Positions 32,525-41,649 of a stretch of 64,000 nt of DNA are shown piece by piece (within the stretch, counting starts at the first letter, position 1; each line of letters opens with the position of its first letter). The notes under the pieces were generated by a model. That model searched no databases. It saw only the letters and a list, made by a program, of their open reading frames with translations, and was not told the DNA's origin. The stretch is taken from contig JAZOLG010000041.1 of assembly GCA_045652765.1 (NCBI GenBank), forward strand, positions 8,355-72,354, written 5' to 3'. The DNA is from UBA1231 sp045652765 (lineage in GTDB: Bacteria; Bacillota_I; Bacilli_A; ML615J-28; CAG-313). The position numbers were made by a program, and so were the translations under genes.

Positions 32525-35006
32525 TAAGAAAACTTTAAATAGTATTATTGACCAATTTGCAACAGAAACATTATTAAAAGAAAATTTAGAAAAAATTGTT
32601 GGAGAACGTTTTGGCAGATATTCGAAGTATGTTATTCAAGAACGTGCTTTGCCTGACATTCGTGATGGATTAAAACCAGTTCAAAGAAGAATTTTATATG
32701 CTTTATATAAATTAAAGATGTTCTCAGATAAACCATATAAAAAATCTGCTCGTTTAGTCGGTGAAGTAATTGGTAAATATCACCCACATGGTGATGCATC
32801 AGTTTATGATGCGGCTATTAGAATGAGCCAAGAATTCAAAACATTAGTTCCACTTATTGATGTTCATGGAAATAATGGTAGTATTGATGGTGACCCTGCA
32901 GCGGCGATGCGTTATACAGAATGTCGTTTAAGTAAATACGCAGAACTATTATTACAAGATTTAGATAAAAGAACAGTTGGACTTGTCCCAAATTTCGATG
33001 ATGAAGAATTAGAACCAATTGTCCTTCCAGCTAAATTTCCTTGTATCTTAGTTAATGGTTCAACAGGTATTTCGCCTGCTTATGCGACAGACATTCCACC
33101 GCATAATCCAGTTGAAGTAATGGATGCAGTTATTGCAAAAATTGATAATCCAAGAATGACTATCGATGAATTGATGGAAATTATGAAAGGTCCAGATTTT
33201 CCTACCGGCGGTATAGTCCATGGTAAAGATGCAATAAAAACAGCTTTTGAAACAGGTCGTGGAAAAGTAGTTGTTCGTTCTAAAACAGAAATTGTTTCAG
33301 ACAAAAATGAAAATAAAATCATTATTACCGAAATTCCATATGAAGTTAATAAATCTAAACTAGTACAAAAGATGAATGATATGCTTGTTCAAAAAGAAGT
33401 TGATGGGGTTAAGGCAATTCGCGATGAATCAGATAGACATGGTTTAAGAATTGTAGTAGATGTTCGCAAGGATGTTGACCCTGGAAAAATCTTGACTTTC
33501 TTATTTAAAACAACTGAATTACAAGCAAATTATAGTTATAACATGGTAGCAATTGCTAATGGTAGACCATGTGTTATGGGTGTATTAGATATTCTAGATG
33601 CTTACATTGCTCACCAAAAAGAAGTTATGACTAACAAGTGTAATTTTGAATTACAAAAAAATGAACGACGTCTTCATATTGTAGATGGTTTAATTAGTAT
33701 GGTATCAATTTTGGATGCTGTTATTAAAACAATTCGAAATTCACAAAATAAACGTAATGCTAAAGAAAACATTATGGCTAATTACAATTTTACAGAAATT
33801 CAAGCTGAAGCAATTGTTAATTTACAATTATATCGTTTAACTAATACCGATATTTTTGAATTAAGAAAAGAAGCAAATGAATTAGAACAAAGTATTCGTA
33901 AACTTCGTCATATCTTAGATAGTGAAAGAGCGATGATGAAAGCTATTAAAGACGAAATCAATCAAACAAAAGAAGTACTTAATTTTGAACGAAAGACTAT
34001 TGTTGAGGATGAAGTTGAAGAAGTTACAGTAGCTAAGGAAGAATTAATTTCTAAAGAAGATGCTATCATCATTATCACACATGAAGGTTATATTAAACGT
34101 ATGACACGTAAAGCATATTCTGCTTTAAATATGAGTGAAGATCAACAAACTAAAATTAAAGATGGCGATGTTATAAGCGATTTATATGAAGCCACTACTA
34201 CAGATGTATTATTACAATTTACAGATCTTGGAAATTATGTTTATTTACCTGTACACAGAATTCCTGAATGTAAACATAAAGATGTCGGAATTCATATTAG
34301 TACATTAATAGGCATGGAAAATAATGAAAAAGTCATTTTTTCAACTATTGTATCTGACTTCTCGCAAGATAAATATGTTTTGATTGCGACAAAAGATGGT
34401 TTAATTAAACGTATCAAACTTGAAAAGTTAGAAGTTAATAGATATTCAAAAGTATTAAAAGCAACTAAATTACGTGATGGAGATAGAGTTGTATCGGCTG
34501 ATATTTGTGAAGGACAAGATGTAGAGGTTGTCATTGCAACTAAAGAAGGCTATATGAACCGTTATGATGCTTCTGAGATTAGTGTTATTGAACCAGCCTC
34601 TTTTGGTGTTAAATCAATTGAAATGAAGAGTCGTCCTAAAGATGAAGTTGTTTCTGCTAAATATGTTCGTGAAAAAGATATTATCTTGTTGTTAACAAAT
34701 CGTGGTAATATCAAACGTATGCGTCCTGAAGAAATCTTAAAAGGAAAGAAAAACCATGTAGGAAAGATGTACTTAAAAGTTGTACGTTCTAATTTACATG
34801 AAGCAATTCATATGGATGTTATTCATCATAAAAATGCTAATTCAAATGTTGATAACTACATTATTACTGAAAAAGGTTCTGTTGTAATTGATTACACTGT
34901 ATTAAGAATTGCGATTGCTGATAATGGTCGTAAGATGGTTCCAACAGATATGGGAACACCTAAATCATTAGTCATTTATCGAAATAATAATGATCTGGAA
35001 CTATAA
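32517..35006 (+). CDS. parC: DNA topoisomerase IV subunit A
   Basis: An 829-residue DNA-breaking subunit. It has the winged-helix active site with catalytic Tyr Y133 in AMRYTE, the quinolone-determining region HGDASVYD (91-98, with Ser in the usual position), coiled-coil arms, and a C-terminal beta-pinwheel of repeated GYIKR and GLIKRI strands without a clear GyrA box. I take the ATG at 32517, 9 nt after GGAGG (32503-32507). Three earlier in-frame ATGs lie inside parE and before or too close to that site. It decatenates chromosomes together with ParE. Confidence 0.93.
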   Translation: MNSKKTLNSIIDQFATETLLKENLEKIVGERFGRYSKYVIQERALPDIRDGLKPVQRRILYALYKLKMFSDKPYKKSARLVGEVIGKYHPHGDASVYDAAIRMSQEFKTLVPLIDVHGNNGSIDGDPAAAMRYTECRLSKYAELLLQDLDKRTVGLVPNFDDEELEPIVLPAKFPCILVNGSTGISPAYATDIPPHNPVEVMDAVIAKIDNPRMTIDELMEIMKGPDFPTGGIVHGKDAIKTAFETGRGKVVVRSKTEIVSDKNENKIIITEIPYEVNKSKLVQKMNDMLVQKEVDGVKAIRDESDRHGLRIVVDVRKDVDPGKILTFLFKTTELQANYSYNMVAIANGRPCVMGVLDILDAYIAHQKEVMTNKCNFELQKNERRLHIVDGLISMVSILDAVIKTIRNSQNKRNAKENIMANYNFTEIQAEAIVNLQLYRLTNTDIFELRKEANELEQSIRKLRHILDSERAMMKAIKDEINQTKEVLNFERKTIVEDEVEEVTVAKEELISKEDAIIIITHEGYIKRMTRKAYSALNMSEDQQTKIKDGDVISDLYEATTTDVLLQFTDLGNYVYLPVHRIPECKHKDVGIHISTLIGMENNEKVIFSTIVSDFSQDKYVLIATKDGLIKRIKLEKLEVNRYSKVLKATKLRDGDRVVSADICEGQDVEVVIATKEGYMNRYDASEISVIEPASFGVKSIEMKSRPKDEVVSAKYVREKDIILLLTNRGNIKRMRPEEILKGKKNHVGKMYLKVVRSNLHEAIHMDVIHHKNANSNVDNYIITEKGSVVIDYTVLRIAIADNGRKMVPTDMGTPKSLVIYRNNNDLEL

Positions 35007-35015
35007 AGAATAATT

Positions 35016-35043
35016 AAAATGGATTTCTATTGAAATCCATTTT
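35016..35043 (+). terminator. Terminator after parC
   Basis: AAAATGGATTTC (35016-35027), TATT, GAAATCCATTTT (35032-35043). Confidence 0.85.
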
Positions 35044-35071
35044 ATTAATTTAAAAAAAATTTTTTATATAT

Positions 35072-35100
35072 TTGAAATTTGATAAGGATTATGATATAAT
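35072..35100 (+). promoter_or_regulatory. SigA promoter of the cmk-S1 gene
   Basis: TTGAAA (35072-35077), 17-nt spacer, TATAAT (35095-35100), extended by TGA. Confidence 0.8.
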
Positions 35101-35124
35101 GCTTAATTGATTGAGGTGTATATT

Positions 35125-37185
35125 ATGTTTAGAATTGCAATCGATGGACCTGCTGGAAGTGGCAAAAGTTCAATATCTAAAATTTTATGTAAAGAGTTAA
35201 ATTTTCAACATATCGATACAGGTTCAATGTATCGTGCAATTACTTTAAAAGCTTTACAATTAGGTATTAATCTTGAAAACGAAGATGAATATGATTTCCT
35301 TGAGACAACAAAGCTAGATATTCAAGAAGATAAAATTTTTATGGATGGAATAGATGTGTCAAAAGATATTCGTTCAGTTGAAGTTACAACAAATGCATCT
35401 ACACCTGCTAAATTAGGTCGAGTTCGTACTTTTTTAGTTGACATGCAAAGAGAACTTGCTGGAACTAGAAACATAATTATGGATGGACGAGATATTGGAA
35501 CGGTAGTTTTACCAAATGCAGAGTTGAAAATTTATTTAGATGCTTCACCTGAATGTCGTGCAATTCGCAGAATGAAAGAAAGAGAACTTGCTGGTATCGT
35601 AGTCCCTTTTGAAACAACACTTGAAGAAATTATAGTTAGAGATACCAAAGATTCTACAAGAGCAATTAGTCCTCTTAAGAAAGCTGACGATGCGATCGTC
35701 ATCGATTCATCAAATATGACTATTGAAGAAGTAGTACAAACAATTATTAGTTACATGAATGAAAGGGTTAATAAGAAAATGAGTGAAAATTTAATTACTA
35801 TTAAAGAAGGTCAAGAAGTTACAGGAGTTATTAATAACGTTAGTAAAGACGCTATTTACCTTGAATTACCAAATGAGCAAAAAGGTGTTATTTACACTAA
35901 TGACTTATCTGATTATGTAGAAGGTCAAAAATTAAGAGATTACTACTTCGAAGGTGGAGAATTTACAGCTTTAGTTAAACAAATAGCTAAAGATAAAAAA
36001 ACTGATAAAAACTTATACATTTTATCAACAAAATTATATAAAGCTCGTACAGATTTAAAAGTATTTGATGAATTAAAAGAAAAAGATGAAATAATTAGTG
36101 CTAAAGTTATGTTTGTTAATCATGCTGGTGCAGACTTGCTTTACAAAAACCATACAGATATTAAAGTTTTCTTACCACTTAAAAATGTTTATTTAAAAGA
36201 AGAAGCTTTACGTCAATTAAAAGGTCAAATGATCGATGTTGTTATTACTAATGTTGATCATGATGCTATCAAAGTTATTGTTTCTAACTCAGCTGCACAA
36301 GCAAAAATGAAAAAAGCTAGATTTGAAGCTGCTTATAATGCATTAGAATTAAATTCAGTAGTTGAAGGTGTTGTTGAATCTATTACTGATTTTGGTGCTT
36401 TTGTTAAACTTGGTGAAGTTTCAGCTTTATTACATCGCAATGAATTAGATCATAAAATGGTTAGAAATGTTAATGATTATTTAAAAGTTGGACAAACAGT
36501 TACTGCTAAAATTATTAAATTAGAAGAAGGCAAAGTTGGTTTATCATTAAAAGCTTTAAAATCTCATCCTTGGGATGTTTTAAATGAACAATTCCACGTT
36601 GGTGACGTATTTGAAGGTGAAGTTAAACAAATTATTCCTGCTGGTGTTCTTATTAAATTAACTGATGAATATGCTGGTTTAATGCCAAATGTTGAATATT
36701 CATGGCGTACTAATGAAAGAGTTGCTGATAATGTTAAAGAAGGAGACACTTTAACTGTTAAAATTATGAATATTGATGCAGCCAAAAAACGTATTTCATT
36801 ATCACATCGTGAAACTGTTGAAAACACTTGGAAAAATATTAATCTTCAAAAAGGTGCTGTAATTAATGTAGAAATTGCTAAAATTGAAGAAAAAGGTGCA
36901 GTTGTTAATTACGAAAATGTTTCTGGTTTCTTACCTGTAAATGAAGTTACTGAAGAAAAACGTATTGGTAAAGTTGATGAAGTTTATGCTATTGGCGAAA
37001 AAGTAGATGCAATGGTATTAGAATGTGATCCAGGTAAAGCTAAACTTGTAGTTAGTGTTAAGAAATTAGAAAACCAAAAAGAACGCGCTGAATTTGATAA
37101 ATACTTCGAAAAACAAAAAGAAGAAACTCCTTCAACAACTTTTGCTGATTTATTAGGAGAATCTTTTAAAAAATTTGAAGAATAA
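35125..37185 (+). CDS. Cytidylate kinase fused to a ribosomal S1-type protein
   Basis: A 686-residue fusion. Residues 1-215 are a complete CMP kinase: P-loop GPAGSGKSS (8-16), HIDTGSMYR, MDGRDIGTVV, RMKERE, RDTKDSTRAISPL. It phosphorylates CMP and dCMP. Residues from about 225 are a chain of S1 RNA-binding repeats; clear ones begin at GQEVTGVINN, VVEGVVESITDFGAFVKL, GDVFEGEVKQIIPAGVLIKL and GAVINVEIAKIEEKGAVV. One further degenerate repeat lies near 310-390. GAGGTG precedes the ATG at 35125. M219 (35779), with AAAGGG upstream, could start a free S1 protein. In Bacillus cmk and the S1-like ypfD are separate neighbours. Confidence 0.92.
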   Translation: MFRIAIDGPAGSGKSSISKILCKELNFQHIDTGSMYRAITLKALQLGINLENEDEYDFLETTKLDIQEDKIFMDGIDVSKDIRSVEVTTNASTPAKLGRVRTFLVDMQRELAGTRNIIMDGRDIGTVVLPNAELKIYLDASPECRAIRRMKERELAGIVVPFETTLEEIIVRDTKDSTRAISPLKKADDAIVIDSSNMTIEEVVQTIISYMNERVNKKMSENLITIKEGQEVTGVINNVSKDAIYLELPNEQKGVIYTNDLSDYVEGQKLRDYYFEGGEFTALVKQIAKDKKTDKNLYILSTKLYKARTDLKVFDELKEKDEIISAKVMFVNHAGADLLYKNHTDIKVFLPLKNVYLKEEALRQLKGQMIDVVITNVDHDAIKVIVSNSAAQAKMKKARFEAAYNALELNSVVEGVVESITDFGAFVKLGEVSALLHRNELDHKMVRNVNDYLKVGQTVTAKIIKLEEGKVGLSLKALKSHPWDVLNEQFHVGDVFEGEVKQIIPAGVLIKLTDEYAGLMPNVEYSWRTNERVADNVKEGDTLTVKIMNIDAAKKRISLSHRETVENTWKNINLQKGAVINVEIAKIEEKGAVVNYENVSGFLPVNEVTEEKRIGKVDEVYAIGEKVDAMVLECDPGKAKLVVSVKKLENQKERAEFDKYFEKQKEETPSTTFADLLGESFKKFEE

Positions 37186-37195
37186 TTACTAAAAG

Positions 37196-37220
37196 AAGAT
37201 TTATCTTATTGATAAATCTT
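37196..37220 (+). terminator. Hairpin between cmk-S1 and der
   Basis: AAGATTTATC (37196-37205), TTATT, GATAAATCTT (37211-37220), then TCTTTATT: a weak terminator or attenuator in front of der. Confidence 0.55.
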
Positions 37221-37242
37221 TCTTTATTAATAGGAGGTAAAA

Positions 37243-38550
37243 ATGAATCGTGGAGTTGTTGCGATTGTCGGTCGACCAAATGTTGGTAAATCAAGTATTT
37301 TTAATCGATTAGTCGCTGAAAAAAATGCGATTACAGATGACCAAAGCGGAATTACTCGTGACCGTTTATATGGTAAGTGTGAATGGTTAGACCAAGAGTT
37401 TTCTGTTATTGATACAGGTGGAATTGAAATTAAAGATGTTCCATTTATGGATGAAATAATTGCTCAAGCTCAACTTGCCATGGATGAAGCTGATGTTATT
37501 GTTTTTGTAGTCGATGGACGAGTTGGTGTTACTAATCAAGATCAAGATGTTATGAACATATTACATCGTACTAAAAAACCTGTTATCGTTGCTGCTAATA
37601 AAATTGATGATATAAATTTAAAAGATAACATTTATGATTTCTATAATTTTGGTGTTGAAGAAGTATTTCCTGTATCAGCAATTCATGGTATTGGAATAGG
37701 CGATATGCTTGATAAGATTGTTTCTTTGTTACCACTTAAAAAAGATAAATCTTATGATGATGCAATTGAATTTTGTATTATCGGGCAACCTAATGTTGGT
37801 AAAAGTTCATTAACTAATGCTATTTTAGGTACTGAAAGAGTTATTGTTAGTGATATTGCGGGAACTACAAGAGATGCGATTGATACACCTTTTGTCCGTG
37901 ATGGAAAAAATTATGTTGTAATTGATACAGCTGGTATTCGTAAACAAGGAAAAGTTTATGAAAATGCTGAAAAATATAGTTTCTTAAGAGCTATTAAAGC
38001 AGTTGAAAGAGCTAGTATTACTTTAATTGTCTTAGATGGTAGTAAAGAAATTGAAGAACAAGATAAAAGAATTGCTGGATATCCACTCGAGGTTAATTCA
38101 GCAGTAATTATTGTTGTAAATAAGTGGGATTTAGTTAATAAAGATAGCAAAACAATGAACAAATATATTGAAAAAATTCGTAGTCATTTCTTGTATCTAG
38201 GATATGCACCGATTGTTTTCTTATCAGCATTACAAAATGAACGCATTCAAACATTGTTTGATACTATTAACGAAGTATATGAAAACTATACAAGACGTAT
38301 TCCAACAAATGTTTTAAACGATGTAATCTTAGATGCTACGTTGTTTTTTCCAGCCGCAACTTTTAATGGCGGAATGCTTAAAGTAAATTATGTATCCCAA
38401 GTTTCAAGTGCTCCACCTACATTTGTTTTCTTTGTTAATGATCCAAAGTATTTACATTTTTCATATCAAAGATATCTTGAAAATCAAATCAGAAAAAGTT
38501 TTATTTTTGATGGTGCTCCAATTAAAATGATTTTTAGAAAAAAAGAATAA
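37243..38550 (+). CDS. der: Ribosome-assembly GTPase Der (EngA)
   Basis: A 435-residue protein with two tandem GTPase domains, G1 GRPNVGKSS at 10-18 and GQPNVGKSS near 181, each with DTGGIE or DTAGIR G3 and NKID or NKWD G4 motifs. A C-terminal KH-like domain follows (NGGMLKVNYVSQVSSAPPTFVFFVN). It is needed for 50S subunit assembly. AGGAGG precedes the ATG at 37243. Its place after cmk and the S1 protein matches Bacillus. Confidence 0.96.
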   Translation: MNRGVVAIVGRPNVGKSSIFNRLVAEKNAITDDQSGITRDRLYGKCEWLDQEFSVIDTGGIEIKDVPFMDEIIAQAQLAMDEADVIVFVVDGRVGVTNQDQDVMNILHRTKKPVIVAANKIDDINLKDNIYDFYNFGVEEVFPVSAIHGIGIGDMLDKIVSLLPLKKDKSYDDAIEFCIIGQPNVGKSSLTNAILGTERVIVSDIAGTTRDAIDTPFVRDGKNYVVIDTAGIRKQGKVYENAEKYSFLRAIKAVERASITLIVLDGSKEIEEQDKRIAGYPLEVNSAVIIVVNKWDLVNKDSKTMNKYIEKIRSHFLYLGYAPIVFLSALQNERIQTLFDTINEVYENYTRRIPTNVLNDVILDATLFFPAATFNGGMLKVNYVSQVSSAPPTFVFFVNDPKYLHFSYQRYLENQIRKSFIFDGAPIKMIFRKKE

Positions 38551-38577
38551 AAAGTTCCAATAAAATGGAACTTTTTT
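38549..38577 (+). terminator. Terminator after der
   Basis: AAAAAGTTCCA (38549-38559), ATAAAA, TGGAACTTTTT (38566-38576) and more T residues. Confidence 0.85.
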
Positions 38578-38597
38578 TCGTTTTATATAAAGAATAA

Positions 38598-38626
38598 TTG
38601 TTTTAGAAAAATCATTATGGTATAAT
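38598..38626 (+). promoter_or_regulatory. SigA promoter of the ECF sigma gene
   Basis: TTGTTT (38598-38603), 17-nt spacer, TATAAT (38621-38626), extended by TGG. No obvious ECF-type GAACNT box was noticed. Confidence 0.65.
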
Positions 38627-38644
38627 TAGTATGAGGTACTTATT

Positions 38645-39151
38645 ATGACTGAAGCATTAATGATAAAAAGATTAAGAAATCATGATGAAGAAGCTTTTGA
38701 CTATTGTTATTTCACATATAAAAATTTAGTATACTTTCATATTATAAAAATAGTCAAAAATAAAGAACTTTCTGAAGAACTTATGCAAGATACTTTTTTG
38801 AAAATGTATCAAAGTATTGATAAGTTTGATGGAAGATACTTTAAAGCATGGCTTTTAAAAATTGCTGGAAATCTTGCAATTAGTGAACTTAGAAAAAATA
38901 ATGATACTGTAGAGTATAACGACAACATTATTTCTAAAGAAGTTGTTGATATGTATAGTCATAATGATTTAATGAGTGATTTAAAAGGAATTTTGACTGA
39001 TGATGAGTACCTAATTGTTGTATACAAAATAATATATAATATGAAAATAAAAGAAATTGCTGAAGTATTTAATATTCCTATTGGTACTGCTGGATGGAAA
39101 TATAATGAAGCAATTAAAAAAGCAAAGAAATATTTTAAGGAGGTTAAATAG
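38645..39151 (+). CDS. ECF-type RNA polymerase sigma factor
   Basis: A 168-residue sigma-70 factor with only regions 2 and 4. Region 2 is FDYCYFTYKNLVYFHIIKIVKNKELSEELMQDTFLKMY with KAWLLKIAGNLAISELRK. Region 4 (about 115-160) has DDEYLIVVYKIIYNMKIKEIAEVFNIPIGTAGWKYNEAIKKAKK; the usual GTVKSR is replaced by GTAGWKYNEA. GAGGT precedes the ATG at 38645. It is followed after one base by a membrane-anchored protein, probably its partner. The regulon is unknown. Confidence 0.88.
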   Translation: MTEALMIKRLRNHDEEAFDYCYFTYKNLVYFHIIKIVKNKELSEELMQDTFLKMYQSIDKFDGRYFKAWLLKIAGNLAISELRKNNDTVEYNDNIISKEVVDMYSHNDLMSDLKGILTDDEYLIVVYKIIYNMKIKEIAEVFNIPIGTAGWKYNEAIKKAKKYFKEVK

Positions 39152-39152
39152 A

Positions 39153-39716
39153 ATGAATATTAAAAATAAAATTCGTAGTTCATGGCATAATCCTAAATTA
39201 CCTAATGATTTTCTAAAGAAAAATGAACTTGAATTCACAAAGACAAAGTCTTTTAGAATATCATTTCCTGCTTATTTTATTTCAATTGCTAGTTTGATAA
39301 TTGCATTTGTATCAATTTTTGTTTATGCAAATTTTAAATTTAAGAAAAATGATTTAAATGAAACTCCAATAGTAAATATTGATTTTGGTACATTAAATCC
39401 AATAGAATTGTCAATAAAAGCTAATGAAGTTAATAAAATTCATATCAAAAATGTTAGTTATTATAATGTTAGAGGTAATTTTGCTTTGTGGTTTAACAAT
39501 TTAGATATTAAAAAAAGCAAAGTTGATTATAACACGATTAATTTAAAAACATTTGTTGATGGTATTAATCCAGTAAGATTAGGTATTGCTAATGATGAGT
39601 ATACATTATTTTTTACTAAACATAATTATTTAGTAGTCTGTTATTCTGATAAATATATAATGTATGACTTGCCAAATGCAGATTTATTACTTGAAAGTTT
39701 TTCATCTTCCTTTTAA
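39153..39716 (+). CDS. Membrane protein, putative anti-sigma partner
   Basis: A 187-residue protein with a cytoplasmic N-terminus (about 1-42, basic), one transmembrane helix (about 44-65, YFISIASLIIAFVSIFVYANF) and an extracytoplasmic domain of about 120 residues rich in Asn and Asp. No HxxxCxxC zinc anti-sigma motif is present. AAGGAGG at 39137-39143 precedes the ATG at 39153. The tight coupling to the ECF sigma gene suggests a regulator of that factor (inference from position and topology). I do not recognise the outer domain. Confidence 0.65.
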   Translation: MNIKNKIRSSWHNPKLPNDFLKKNELEFTKTKSFRISFPAYFISIASLIIAFVSIFVYANFKFKKNDLNETPIVNIDFGTLNPIELSIKANEVNKIHIKNVSYYNVRGNFALWFNNLDIKKSKVDYNTINLKTFVDGINPVRLGIANDEYTLFFTKHNYLVVCYSDKYIMYDLPNADLLLESFSSSF

Positions 39717-39733
39717 CATTTTCTAAAGTCTTG

Positions 39734-39742
39734 CATATAATA
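39734..39742 (+). promoter_or_regulatory. Possible sporulation-type -10 of the spoVIF-like gene
   Basis: GCATATAATA (39733-39742) fits the late mother-cell SigK -10 (gCATAnnnTa), and Bacillus spoVIF is SigK-dependent. AACA at 39715-39718 could serve as -35, but the spacing is short by about 2 nt. A SigA TATAAT is embedded in the same bases. Confidence 0.4.
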
Positions 39743-39758
39743 ATGTGAGAGGTGTAAA

Positions 39759-39989
39759 ATGAATCGAGTATTAAACTTTATTTCTGAAAACAATATTGAT
39801 CCAGCGTCTTTATTTCAACTAGTAGAAAAAGTTCAACAAATGGACTTATCTAATGAAGAAAGTATTAGACAAGTGATAAGGGATGTTTCTAGACTAGCAA
39901 ATCGTCCTGTTGATAAGAATCAAGAAAACAAAATTGTTCAAGAAATTTTGAAAAATGGTATCAATGATAATTTATTTAACATGATTTAA
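39759..39989 (+). CDS. SpoVIF-like sporulation protein
   Basis: A 76-residue protein with the SpoVIF (YjcC) pattern: an N-terminal helix pair (LFQLVEKVQQMDLSNEESIRQVIRDVSRLANRPV) and KNQENKIVQEILKNG. SpoVIF is a small mother-cell protein that supports late coat assembly in Bacillus. AGAGGTG precedes the ATG at 39759. Its upstream region carries a sporulation-type -10 and a clean terminator follows. The call is made from the sequence pattern, not from a database match. Confidence 0.75.
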   Translation: MNRVLNFISENNIDPASLFQLVEKVQQMDLSNEESIRQVIRDVSRLANRPVDKNQENKIVQEILKNGINDNLFNMI

Positions 39990-40016
39990 TAACAAGGGAA
40001 ACCTTGTTATTTTTTT
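39989..40016 (+). terminator. Terminator after the spoVIF-like gene
   Basis: ATAACAAGG (39989-39997), GAAA tetraloop, CCTTGTTAT (40002-40010), T-run. Confidence 0.85.
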
Positions 40017-40034
40017 ACCCTAATAATGTTTAAT

Positions 40035-40063
40035 TTGACATTTTATAATAAATATAGTATAAT
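40035..40063 (+). promoter_or_regulatory. SigA promoter of the CorC-type gene
   Basis: A consensus promoter: TTGACA (40035-40040), 17-nt spacer, TATAAT (40058-40063). Confidence 0.9.
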
Positions 40064-40111
40064 ATATACACTGATTTTATCAGAAAAAATTAGAAAAGGT
40101 GGTGTTGTTAC

Positions 40112-41545
40112 TTGAGTCCCCTCAGGTATTTTAATCTAATTGGCGCTAACGAAACTTTATTATTATGGCCAGTTGGAACAATTGCTATTAGTGTTGCAAT
40201 TGTGATTTTAATTATTTGTTCTAGTTTCTTTTCTGCTTCTGAAACTGCATACTCTACTGTAAATATTATGCGTCTTCGTACAAACGTTGAAGAAAAACAA
40301 AAGGGTGCAAAAGAAGCATTATGGATTGCTGAACATTTTGATCGTACTTTAACAACTATTTTAGTAGGAAATAATATTGTTAATATTGCTGCTACTACGC
40401 TTGCAGCTTTAGTTTTAAGTGATTTAATTAAAAATCCTACTTTATCAAATATTGCTAACGTTGTTGGTATGACTATTGTTGTACTTATTTTTGGTGAAAT
40501 TATTCCAAAATGTCGTGCAAAAGAAAGCGCAGAAAAACTTGCATTGCGATATGCGAAGTTAATGAGAATTATTATTAAGGTGTTATATCCAATTACTTCG
40601 TTTTTCATGTGGCTTAGAAAGCGCATGGTTAAAAAAAATGAAGAGGTTACACCTACTGTTACTGAATCTGAACTTGAATCAATTATTGATACTATGGAAG
40701 AGGAAGGCGTTATAGATGCAGATGATGCTGATTTAATGCAAAGTGTCTTAGATATTAGTGAACGTACTATTTATGATATTATGGTTCCTCGTGTTGATAT
40801 TATTGGCGTTGAAGTTGAAATGTCAGTTGAAGAAATTAGAAATATTTTCTTTGAAAACAAATATTCTAGACTTCCAGTTTATCGTGATGACAAGGATCAT
40901 ATATTAGGTATTTTAAGTGAACGTGACTTTTTCACATTCTTGCTTAAAAACAAAACTACTGCTAAGTTTAATATTTTAGAATTAATAACTAGACCATTAT
41001 ATGTTTCTAAGACAATGAAAGTTGATGATTTAATTAGACGCATGCAAATTGAAAAGAAACATTTTGCCATTGTTTCAGATGAATATGGTGGTACAAGTGG
41101 TATTGTTACTATGGAAGATGCTTTAGAAGAAATCGTTGGAGAAATTTATGATGAACATGATGACAACGATGATAACACTGATATTGTAAAAATTAGTGAT
41201 AATGTTTATGAAGTTGAAGCCGATGTTCCACTAGATGATTTATATGAAATTTTAGAACTTGGTAAAGCTCCTGAATCATCATATACAAATGTTGGTGGGT
41301 TCTTATATAGTCTTGCTGAACAAGTGCCTACAGAAGGTGAAATTTTATTGTGGCATACTTCTGTAATGAAAGAGTCTGAAGATGAAATGATTGAAGAAAC
41401 AAAATATGAACTTCAATTTACAATATTAGAAGTAAAAGAAAGAAGAATCATTAAAGCAAAATTAGAAATAAATGAAATTGTTGAAAATGATGAATCTAAA
41501 GATATTGAAGAGTCTAAAGAAAATGAAAATTCTGAAGAACTATAA
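40112..41545 (+). CDS. CNNM/CorC-type membrane protein with CBS pair
   Basis: A 477-residue protein. A DUF21 (CNNM) transmembrane domain comes first, with helices at about 22-40, 87-105 and 115-135 and the signature SFFSASETAYST. Two CBS domains follow (about 210-340; MVPRVDIIGVE, YSRLPVYRD, FAIVSDEYGGTSGIVTMEDALEEIVGEI), then a CorC_HlyC domain. The last 25 residues are Glu-rich. Relatives export or regulate Mg2+. The start is the TTG at 40112, 7 nt after AAAGGTGGTG. It is monocistronic with its own terminator. Confidence 0.9.
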   Translation: MSPLRYFNLIGANETLLLWPVGTIAISVAIVILIICSSFFSASETAYSTVNIMRLRTNVEEKQKGAKEALWIAEHFDRTLTTILVGNNIVNIAATTLAALVLSDLIKNPTLSNIANVVGMTIVVLIFGEIIPKCRAKESAEKLALRYAKLMRIIIKVLYPITSFFMWLRKRMVKKNEEVTPTVTESELESIIDTMEEEGVIDADDADLMQSVLDISERTIYDIMVPRVDIIGVEVEMSVEEIRNIFFENKYSRLPVYRDDKDHILGILSERDFFTFLLKNKTTAKFNILELITRPLYVSKTMKVDDLIRRMQIEKKHFAIVSDEYGGTSGIVTMEDALEEIVGEIYDEHDDNDDNTDIVKISDNVYEVEADVPLDDLYEILELGKAPESSYTNVGGFLYSLAEQVPTEGEILLWHTSVMKESEDEMIEETKYELQFTILEVKERRIIKAKLEINEIVENDESKDIEESKENENSEEL

Positions 41546-41568
41546 AGCGATAGCTTTATAGTTTTTTT
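41539..41568 (+). terminator. Terminator after the CorC-type gene
   Basis: ACTATAAAGC (41539-41548), GATA, GCTTTATAGT (41553-41562), T-run. Confidence 0.85.
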
Positions 41569-41649
41569 GTTGCAAAATTTTAGCGTTTTAATATAAAAAA
41601 AAGTATAATTATGTTATAATAAGTTAATAAAAAAATAAGGAGATTACTT

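Noticed and set aside
33080..34534. Long reverse-strand reading frames inside parC, der, aspS and the S1 fusion
   Set aside because: They are Ser, Thr and Ile-rich mirror frames of strongly conserved genes, without ribosome-binding sites or recognisable domains.
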